Assembly: GCA_937859745.1 (NCBI GenBank) | Contig: CALMAQ010000187.1 | Span: 1 to 40,873 of the forward strand | Direction of reading: 5' to 3' | DNA: 40,873 nucleotides | Source: an uncultured Verrucomicrobiota bacterium | Lineage (GTDB): Bacteria > Verrucomicrobiota > Verrucomicrobiia > Chthoniobacterales > SZAS-18 | Shown: one piece after another, positions 1-7,382 of the stretch | How positions within the stretch are numbered: position 1 is the first letter of the stretch | Layout: every line of letters starts with the position of its first letter | Notes under the pieces: model-generated | Told to the model about the DNA's origin: nothing | Database searches by the model: none | Seen by the model: the letters and a program-made list of their open reading frames with translations, nothing else | Program-made: the position numbers and the translations under genes

Positions 1-55
1 GATAGAATAGAGGTTTCCTAAACCTTTGATCCGGGTTCGATTCCCGGCGGGAACA
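1..55 (+). tRNA. tRNA-Arg (CCU), partial at 5' window edge
   Basis: Anticodon arm AGGT-TTCCTAA-ACCT with anticodon CCT; T arm CCGGG-TTCGATT-CCCGG at 31-47; acceptor strand CGGGAAC plus A at 48-55. Confidence 0.8.
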
Positions 56-954
56 TTGATTATGAATGAGTTATGAAACGATGCAACCAACAACAACCTC
101 GCATAACGCTGGAAAACTAGCCTAAAACTGCCAGCAAACTGCCAGCGGTGCGTCATCTACCGGCATGAACGAACACCGCCGAGTTTTGTGGATGCTGGAC
201 AATGAAATGCCACCCCATGACTTCGAACGGCTTAGCGTAGACCTGCTTGACCGCGAGGGGTACCACCATATCGTTCCCACCGGCAGCACTCAGGACCATG
301 GCAGGGATGCGGAATGCAGATTCTGGCGAGGTGTATCCAGCCAGTCTTCGGTGGTGGCATTCCAGTTCAGCCTCCAAAAGAAATGGGAGTTCAAACTCCT
401 CAAGGATGTCGAGAAGATCGCCGCGAGTTGCCCAGATGTTTCCGAACTGGTTTTCGTCAGTTCGCGCGAAATCACAGGCAAGAAGCAGGACACGTTGCGC
501 GAACAATTGAGATCGCAACGTGGTTGGAAGCTGACGATGTATAGCCGCGAGTGGTTGCGGCATCGACTGACCGAGTTCCACCAAGACTTGACGAAAAAAT
601 ATCTGGGGATCGCCCTGCCGCCCACCATCGGGTTCGGGGTCATGGCAGTTGATTTCCTCGACTCTGATGAGGAACGGCTGGCGGAGGGGTTCAATCAGGC
701 AACGCGCGACACGGCTCGGGCGGCGATCTTGGAAAGCACGCGCAAAGAGCCTGCGAACCTAGGGAACTGGCACCGGCTAGCCAAGATCAACTTCGCAATG
801 CAAAACTTCGAAGAAGCTTTGCAAGCGATTAACGAGGCGTTGCGCTTTGCGAACATCGAACCGGTTTTGTGGCTGAACATGACCTACCTTCAAGGGGCGG
901 CGTTGGCGGAACTTGGCATTCGGGACCGCTCACGGCCACTGCTTATCCAAGCTA

Positions 955-2059
955 CTGAGCGTTGCGTTGAAAACTTATCACCGAAGGTCGAGTTTTGCGC
1001 CGCCAAAGCAAGCCTGGATGAGGCGAGGTTTGCCGCGTAAACGGCAGATTGCTGCGGTGAGAGCGTGCCGGAGTTCTGGCAGGGCATGGCAGCAAACATT
1101 GCCAAGATCGGTCTCCTTGAGCAGGTGCCAGACGCCCGCGTCCAGCGGGTTGAGATCCGGCGCTTAGCCGGGCAGACGCTCCAAGACGAAGGATTCGGCG
1201 GCAGACGTGGCCAGGAACTCGCGCATGGCCTTGAAGCGATGGATGGGCGAGCCATCCCAGATGGACGAGCAGCTTGTCGCCGGGCAGTTGGCTGCGTAGG
1301 TGCCAAAGAAAGGCCACGCTGTCCAAGCTGTTGAGCGAACGTTCCCGCACGCGGGTGTAAAGCTGGCCGTCCATGGTCACCGCCGCCATGACCGAGAGAT
1401 GATCGTAGCGGCACGGCGCGCGCCGCACCGGGGTTCGAGCGCGAGGAGCATAGGTGCGCCGTACGGCAGGCAGCAGGTAAAAGCCGCTTTCGTCGATAAA
1501 TACTAGCGGCCAGCCGTTTGCGCGCGCCTTTTTTTGAGCAGCGGCCAACGCTCGGCCCGCTAGGCGGCGAGGGCGGCTTCGTCGCGCTGGCTGGCGCGCT
1601 GGCTGGCGCGCTGGCTGGGCCGTTGCGGCGTCCACTTCAAGGCGTTTGAGCAAACGCGAAACATGGGCGCGGCTGTAGCGCACGCCAAACTCCTCCGCGA
1701 TGACGGCGGCCACCCGCGCACACGTCCAAAGCTCGCCGCGAAAGCCCCAAACTTCCGCCCCATGGTTGAGCAGATCGGGCAGCAAACGAAGCTGCGCGGC
1801 ATCCACCTTGGGAGCGGCTCCACGCGAGGGCCTGGCAGTCTGCCAGCGGCCGCTCGCCAACCACTGGCTGACCGCCGCCTGCGAGATGCCCAGAGCCTTG
1901 GCGATGGCGTGCTGGCTCCAGCCTTGGACGTGCAACTCGAAAGCGCGTCGACGCCGCGCCTCGCGCCAGTGCGGCGGCTTGGGTTTGGAGCTTTGCTTCA
2001 CCCGCCATCATCGCTCAATCTGCCGGTGAGGACTGATAAGTTTTCATTGCAACGCTCAG
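955..2059 (-). mobile_element. IS630-family element with terminal inverted repeats and TA duplication
   Basis: Left end CTGAGCGTTGCGTTGAAAACTTATCA and reverse complement of right end CTGAGCGTTGCAATGAAAACTTATCA; TA at 953-954 and 2060-2061. Confidence 0.85.
975..2001 (-). pseudogene. IS630 transposase, frameshifted and with a nonsense codon
   Basis: N-half MKQSSKPKPPHWREARRRRAFELHVQGWSQHAIAKALGISQAAVSQWL...FIDESGFYLLP; C-half in another frame reads WDGSPIHRFKAMREFL...ERLPG*APDLNPLDAGVWHLLKE. Confidence 0.85.
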
Positions 2060-2237
2060 TATTTCCAATAAAATACCTATTGGCGCTATCGGTCCGGCAT
2101 TCGTAAGCGTTAGTATGATGAAAACACTCGGCGCGTAGGTCAGGTCATTCACTTCGTTCCAAAAGCGACGATTTTTTGAGAAAGTGCTCTGCTTTGGAAC
2201 AGGTCCCACTGCTCTCTGAAGTTGCTCAGAAACCATG

Positions 2238-2666
2238 TCAAGGCGTCCTGAGATGCGCTGCCAGTTCATTGGACGCCAGTTGGCGGAAATTATCCAAGTT
2301 CCAGGTGTAGATAGCTTCTGCCTTCGACTTCTCGGCGCAACGCAGGATCATCGCATCGTAGATTTTCCCGCCCCCGGCGCCCCGCCCGGCGGCAGTCGTA
2401 ATGACCTCGTAAACCTCCTTCTCTGAAAGCGCCACGACGCTGAACCGCTCCCGAATCGACTCGACAAACAGCAGCCCCTGCTCAGGACTAATCCGGGGCC
2501 GCACGGGCAGCCGTGTCATCACCGAGTACGCTTCCGCCAGCGTGTGGGCGGCGCAGAACGCGGTCTTTTTGCTGGCCGTAGCGATGACAGCCATACTCGC
2601 CTCGTGGTGGACGTGCTGGCCGTAGAACGCGGCCACGAGCACTGAACTGTCGAAGAACGCCTTCAC
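2238..2666 (-). CDS. PIN-domain toxin (VapC-like)
   Basis: MKAFFDSSVLVAAFYGQHVHHEAS...AHTLAEAYSVMTRL...IYDAMILRCAEKSKAEAIYTWNLDNFRQL. Confidence 0.85.
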   Translation of the reverse strand: MKAFFDSSVLVAAFYGQHVHHEASMAVIATASKKTAFCAAHTLAEAYSVMTRLPVRPRISPEQGLLFVESIRERFSVVALSEKEVYEVITTAAGRGAGGGKIYDAMILRCAEKSKAEAIYTWNLDNFRQLASNELAAHLRTP

Positions 2667-2995
2667 GCTTTTTCTTCCCCTTTTGGAGTCCCTCCCCCGA
2701 GCAGTGCGACGGCGCGTGCCTCCCGGTCATCGGCCACCAGCGTCTCGCCCGTACCCGTTCCCGCTTGCGCTTGGCCGGTATAGACCCAAAAGCCGTGCCG
2801 CTTCTCCAGCGGCAATGTCTGGCGCACGGGCTTGAGGGTAATCTGTTCCTTGGCCTCGGAAAGCTCCAGCACGTCGCCCGGTCCCAAGCCCAGCCGATCG
2901 CGCAGTTCCTTGGGGATGAGCACGCGCCCGCCCGTATCCACGGTAATCTGTGTTTTCGTACAATGGGATTCTATGCCGCTAAATCCCATTCCCAA
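2663..2995 (-). CDS. AbrB/MazE-like antitoxin (start codon uncertain)
   Basis: TKTQITVDTGGRVLIPKELRDRLGLGPGDVLELSEAKEQITLKP; 4-nt overlap with the PIN gene. Confidence 0.85.
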   Translation of the reverse strand: MGMGFSGIESHCTKTQITVDTGGRVLIPKELRDRLGLGPGDVLELSEAKEQITLKPVRQTLPLEKRHGFWVYTGQAQAGTGTGETLVADDREARAVALLGGGTPKGEEKA

Positions 2996-3043
2996 AGCTC
3001 AGATTTAACCCATTCACATTCTCCCATTTTCCTTGTCTTCTGC

Positions 3044-3077
3044 TCAAGTATTGATAATCGGTTTTATCCATACTTGA
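3044..3077. promoter_or_regulatory. 34-bp near-perfect dyad (14-6-14) between the two divergent TA modules
   Basis: TCAAGTATTGATAA-TCGGTT-TTATCCATACTTGA; arms match 13/14. Confidence 0.6.
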
Positions 3078-3127
3078 ACCGGCGGACGGGGGTTTGTGCC
3101 GACCGGGCGCAAAAAAGGACGCTTGCA

Positions 3128-3148
3128 TAAAGGTGAAGTTCACCTTTA
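3128..3148. promoter_or_regulatory. 21-bp perfect palindrome, candidate TA operator
   Basis: TAAAGGTGAA-G-TTCACCTTTA ending 13 nt before the antitoxin ATG at 3162. Confidence 0.65.
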
Positions 3149-3161
3149 ACATGGCTGGCAC

Positions 3162-3416
3162 ATGAAAACTGTCTCTATGCTGGAGCTGCGCCAGAACTCG
3201 GAGGTCGTGGTCAGCGACCTCCAACGCGGCCTGCCGCTGACCCTCACCTACCGCGGTAAGCCGTTGGCACGGCTCGTGCCCGTCCTGGCGGACCCAGAGG
3301 AAATCACCGCCGACGATCCGCTCTACACCTTGGCGGACCACGCTGAGGCGGGTTCTCCGGACAACGCGTCGCTTGGCAACGAGGAGATCGACCGCGTGCT
3401 CTATGGCCAGCCGTGA
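3162..3416 (+). CDS. Phd/YefM-like antitoxin
   Basis: MKTVSMLELRQNSEVVVSDLQRGLPLTLTYRGKPLARLVPV. Confidence 0.8.
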   Translation: MKTVSMLELRQNSEVVVSDLQRGLPLTLTYRGKPLARLVPVLADPEEITADDPLYTLADHAEAGSPDNASLGNEEIDRVLYGQP

Positions 3417-3864
3417 ACCGGGATCAAAACGCGGCGGCGCGACGGCAGACGCCAAAGAGGTGTTTGTGGACACCAGCGGCTTTTTCGCCCTGCTCTGCAC
3501 CAGGGACCCGGCCCATGCCGAGGCTAAGCGGCGCATGCAGGCGTTCGCCAAAGCCAGGCGGCGCATGGTGACCACCGACGGCGTGCTCGACGAAACGTTT
3601 TCTCTTTTGAAGGCGCGAGGGATGCGTCATCTCTGTGCTCGCTTCTGGGCCATGGTCGAAGGCTCGCGCAGCCTGCGGGTGGAGTGGACGCAGCCCGCTC
3701 GTTTTGCCCAGGCAGCCGAATTTTTCCTCAAGCAGATCGACCAGGATTACTCGTTGACCGACTGCGTGAATTTTCTGGTGATGCAGGAGCACGCTTTAAT
3801 GGAGGCGCTGACGACCGACCACCACTTCCAAATCGCTGGCTTCCGCGCCCTGCTGAAAAGTTGA
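3403..3864 (+). CDS. PIN-domain toxin (VapC-like)
   Basis: VFVDTSGFFALLCTRDPAHAEAKRRMQ...TTDGVLDETFSLLKARG...YSLTDCVNFLVMQEHALMEALTTDHHFQIAGF; overlaps antitoxin end. Confidence 0.85.
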   Translation: MASREPGSKRGGATADAKEVFVDTSGFFALLCTRDPAHAEAKRRMQAFAKARRRMVTTDGVLDETFSLLKARGMRHLCARFWAMVEGSRSLRVEWTQPARFAQAAEFFLKQIDQDYSLTDCVNFLVMQEHALMEALTTDHHFQIAGFRALLKS

Positions 3865-3887
3865 GTGGCTGTTTTCCTTCGATCTCC

Positions 3888-4289
3888 ATGAACCAGCAAC
3901 AAACGCTGACGACAATCACTAGGCAATCGCGGGCCTTGACCGCCCCCGAGTTCCAGGGCCTCGCCGCGATGCCGGCAGAGTTGGAGTGGTTCGCCAACAT
4001 CGACAACCCGCGCACACGCCGGGCTTACCGCATCGACGTGGCCAGTTTCATGGCTTTCGTCGGCATCCAGCGCCCGGAGGAATTCCGCATCGTCACCCGC
4101 GCCCACTTCATCGCTTGGCGGCGCGACCTGGAAGGACGCGGAATTTCCGCGCCCACCAGCTTATCAGCAATTCATGCGGCAGAGCGAGCGCTTGGACCAG
4201 CCACGCTGGGACCGTCGCAGGAAAAAGCCACGCCGCTTCTCACAACATGTCAAGTTGTTAAACTGCATGTTATGCGGTTATCGGGATAG
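3888..4289 (+). pseudogene. Truncated tyrosine recombinase/integrase (N-terminal core-binding domain only)
   Basis: LEWFANIDNPRTRRAYRIDVASFMAFVGIQRPEEFRIVTRAHFIAWRRDLEGRGISAPT, then unrelated residues; catalytic domain absent. Confidence 0.7.
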
Positions 4290-4641
4290 ATCCAAACCGG
4301 GGCCGCGCGTGCGCGTTTGTGTTTGGCTATGAACGGCCGCAGGGTTTCTCGTGCGTACGGCCACGTATGGGCGCGTCGGGGCAACAATAGGTGCGGCGGC
4401 AGTCGTACGTTCCATCGCTCCCACGCGGGCAAACTGCTCCTTTTGGATCGTGCGACGCCTTCGGCCACCTTCACGTTCGTGCAGCACGTCGAGCGCGGCT
4501 TGCCGGTCGCCCGCGCGCGGCAAGCCTGCAAAGAGACTTTCCTTCTCTGGCGTAAAAACCGTGCAGCTTTGCCGACCGCGTGAGCAGGCGACGTAGGCCG
4601 CCTTGCTGTCTAGTATTACAATTGTATGTAGTGGATATTAG

Positions 4642-5110
4642 TTAAATGACAGGTTGATGGTTGTATTCATGAATAAACAGGCGCAAGGCGAGTTCGTGCA
4701 TCCGGTCGCACTTGGAGAAGGAGAGCGTTTTTCGAACGAAGCGGCCCAGGCGTTGACGCAGCGTGTTGTTCCAGCGTTCGACGTGGCAGGTTTCGCCTTC
4801 GCCCTTGTCGCACAAGCGGTGTGTCCGGCGAGGAAAGACCTCATCGTAAGCCCGCCAGGAGTCGCTGCGCGTGGCCCGGCAGCGGTAGTCCAGAGGGATG
4901 CGTTCACGTGGGGCACGGGCACTCTCGGCCGAAGGGTCGCCCACAAAGTACGCCACGACTTGGCGGGTCTGGCGGCAGAAGGCGATCCAGACCCAGCGAG
5001 CGTTGGCTTTGGAGCCCACGAAGCTCCAAAGTTCGTCCAACTCCAGCACGTCGCCCGCCTCGGCGGGCAAAAGCGTCTCGCTTAGCGGTGGGCAGGCTGC
5101 GGCTTTTTTT
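4642..5110 (-). CDS. insB: IS1 InsB-like transposase (likely made by -1 frameshift from insA)
   Basis: LLPAEAGDVLELDELWSFVGSKANARWVWIAFCRQTRQVVAYFVGD...GEGETCHVERWNNTLRQRLGRFVRKTLSFSK; A7 run at the frame overlap. Confidence 0.8.
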
Positions 5111-5384
5111 CTAGCCAGCGCGAGATCGTGTGCCGGGCCACGCCGAACACCCGCTCCGCCGCCCGCAGGCTCAAGCGTTCGGTGGCCACGGCGCGCAGCA
5201 CCTCGTTCTTGCGCTCCGGGGCGGTCTCCCGGCTCTTGGGACGCAAGACCCGGCACGCCCCGCACGCCCGGCAGCGAAACTGTTGGTGTCCACAGACGTT
5301 TTTGCCGTTTTTGACGATGCGCTCGCTGCCGCAACGCGTGCAACGCGGAGCCGCTTCCACCGCCAACGATGATTTTCGTGCCAT
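5082..5384 (-). CDS. insA: IS1 InsA-like protein
   Basis: APRCTRCGSERIVKNGKNVCGHQQFRCRACGACRVLRPKSRE...AERVFGVARHTISRWLEKK. Confidence 0.85.
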   Translation of the reverse strand: MARKSSLAVEAAPRCTRCGSERIVKNGKNVCGHQQFRCRACGACRVLRPKSRETAPERKNEVLRAVATERLSLRAAERVFGVARHTISRWLEKKPQPAHR

Positions 5385-5686
5385 CGCCCAGCATCGCAGA
5401 TGATCCCATCGCTTTCATCTAACTGATACCCACTACCCCCGTTTTACTTGAACCCGCGGCGTAACGCCGACCGCACGCTTCGTTATTCTGCCTGTTGCTG
5501 TCCCTTTCTGCTCTGACAGCCCAATCCGCGGAATCAAAGAAGGATCACCGAGATGGCTCGGCCCGCAGATGGCACGTACGTGCTATGCCGCTGCCAGCCT
5601 GCGGGTCAGCGAGAAAGAGGTCTGGGCAATGAGACTCGGATTTTCGATTGACCGCTTCGCATAAAGCCGATACTGCTCGGCACTTT

Positions 5687-6412
5687 ATGGATAAAAACAC
5701 GGCGGGTTCTTTGGCGATCAAGGGGTTGACGGGGGCGGTCGCGCTGGCTGGCACCACCCAGGCTTATGGCACGGTGGTCGCCGGGCACCTGCCTTTGGCG
5801 ACGGTTGTCACCGGCACTGGCACGGCCGGCCACACCGGAGGCTTCACCGCCTGGGACATCGACGGCGATGGGGTGTATGACTTCACCATTGGCGCGGTGG
5901 TCTTCCGGGCCGGTGGGCAGGTGCCGTTACAGCGGCCGGATTCCATCACCAGCGTCAACGGGTTTTACCCCATGGAAATGGTGGTCGGCTATGCCGGCTA
6001 CAGTCCGGTGTTCGGAAAAACGATCTACAGCGCGGATCTTGCGGTCGGTGCCGTGGTGGGTTCCACCAGCGCGTTCACGGGACTCAACAATGCTTACGGC
6101 GTTCTCGGCAACCGGTATGGCACCACGACCAACGGGCAGTTCCCGAACACGATCGGCTTCATCGGTTTCAGGTTCCTGGAGAACGGCGCGCTGCACTACG
6201 GTTACGCGGAGTTCAGCAGCGTGTTGACGGGCAGCACCAACGCGGATGCGTCGTGCACGATCACGTATCTCGGCTCGTACTACGAGACCGTGGCGGGCGT
6301 GCCCATCGTCGTCGGCGCGGTGCCCGAGCCGGGTTCGCTGGCAGCGCTGGCCTTCGGCGTGGCGGGCGCGGCGGGCGTCGCGGCTTACCGCCGGCGCCAA
6401 CCGGATGCCTGA
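5687..6412 (+). CDS. PEP-CTERM sorting-domain protein, copy 1
   Basis: N-terminal hydrophobic signal; C-terminal VPEPGSLAALAFGVAGAAGVAAYRRRQ. Confidence 0.85.
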   Translation: MDKNTAGSLAIKGLTGAVALAGTTQAYGTVVAGHLPLATVVTGTGTAGHTGGFTAWDIDGDGVYDFTIGAVVFRAGGQVPLQRPDSITSVNGFYPMEMVVGYAGYSPVFGKTIYSADLAVGAVVGSTSAFTGLNNAYGVLGNRYGTTTNGQFPNTIGFIGFRFLENGALHYGYAEFSSVLTGSTNADASCTITYLGSYYETVAGVPIVVGAVPEPGSLAALAFGVAGAAGVAAYRRRQPDA

Positions 6413-6530
6413 TGCCGGGTGACTCCGCCGGCGAGGAAACACCGCCTGCACGGCTGACCCGGGCGAAGGGAACATAAGGTGAAAGATTACCGTTGACGCT
6501 TCGGCGCATTCTTTATATCCCAGGGCGCTT

Positions 6531-7277
6531 ATGGATAAAAACACAGCGGGTTCTTTGGCGATCAAGGGGTTAACGGGGGCGGTCGCGCTGGCTGGCACGA
6601 CCCAGGCTTACGGCGCGGTCGTCGCGGGCAACGCTCCGCCCTCGACCGTGCTTCATTCCACGGCCATCCACGGCCTCGACCACGAGCGTTGGGACATCGA
6701 CGGCAACGGCACCCCCGATCTTTTGCTTGGCGCGAACACGTTTGCGGCTTTTCCGCAGTACGGCATTACGGCGGCAAACTCTTTCGGCGGTTTTGCCGGC
6801 TACAACAGCACGCGCAACACCGTCAGCCAGGTGGTCGGCTACCTCAAAAACGCCGGCATCTTCGGCACCGTCGCCTACGCCTCTAACCTTCCGCTGGGCA
6901 CGACCGTTGGGCCGAACAGCAGTTTCAAGTACGTCTCCGGCAACTACAACTTCCTCGAAGGCCGCCGGTATGGCGTCAACGGAGGCCAATTCGGGGGAGC
7001 CCTCGGCATCACCGGGTTCGAGTTTTTGGAGAACGGCGCGCTGCACTACGGTTACGCGGAGTTCAACGTCGTGTTGACGGGCAGCACCAACGCGGATGCG
7101 TCGTGCACGATCACGTATCTCGGCTCGTACTACGAGACCGTGGCGGGCGTGCCCATCGTCGTCGGCGCGGTGCCCGAGCCGGGTTCGCTGGCAGCGCTGG
7201 CCTTCGGCGTGGCGGGCGCGGCGGGCGTCGCGGCTTACCGCCGGCGCCAACCGGACTCCGCGCAGCCGGCGGCCTGA
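6531..7277 (+). CDS. PEP-CTERM sorting-domain protein, copy 2
   Basis: Near-identical N- and C-termini to copy 1; VPEPGSLAALAFGVAGAAGVAAYRRRQ. Confidence 0.85.
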   Translation: MDKNTAGSLAIKGLTGAVALAGTTQAYGAVVAGNAPPSTVLHSTAIHGLDHERWDIDGNGTPDLLLGANTFAAFPQYGITAANSFGGFAGYNSTRNTVSQVVGYLKNAGIFGTVAYASNLPLGTTVGPNSSFKYVSGNYNFLEGRRYGVNGGQFGGALGITGFEFLENGALHYGYAEFNVVLTGSTNADASCTITYLGSYYETVAGVPIVVGAVPEPGSLAALAFGVAGAAGVAAYRRRQPDSAQPAA

Positions 7278-7382
7278 TTCCTCGCGCGTCCGGCCGCAGG
7301 TGGGAGGTGCTTGATTCCACGCTCTGCCCCGGGGAGCGGGCATTTCCTTTGCCACGGCGGCCGGGCCATTTCATCTCCCGTG

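Larger units (their letters stand above)
165..2138 (+). pseudogene. Restriction-endonuclease-like (Mrr-like) N-terminus plus TPR protein, interrupted by IS630 insertion
   Basis: ORF 165-1040 has FERLSVDLLDREGY...DHGRDAECRFW...VAFQFS (PD-(D/E)xK-like) and TPR-like C-half; last ~29 codons come from the IS630 end. Removing 955-2061 restores an ORF ending at TAG 2136-2138. Confidence 0.7.
4628..5436 (-). mobile_element. IS1-family element
   Basis: Terminal repeats GTAGTGGATATTAGTTAAATGACAG and (reverse complement of right end) GTAGTGGGTATCAGTTAGATGAAAG; InsA and InsB inside. Confidence 0.8.

Noticed and set aside
1583-1620. Short GCGCGCTGGCTG tandem repeat
   Set aside because: Lies inside the IS630 transposase and encodes a repeated QPAR linker; too few units to be a CRISPR or VNTR of note.
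5572-5583. GCACGTACGTGC palindrome
   Set aside because: Perfect 12-mer but isolated, with no nearby regulator or second copy to support a function.
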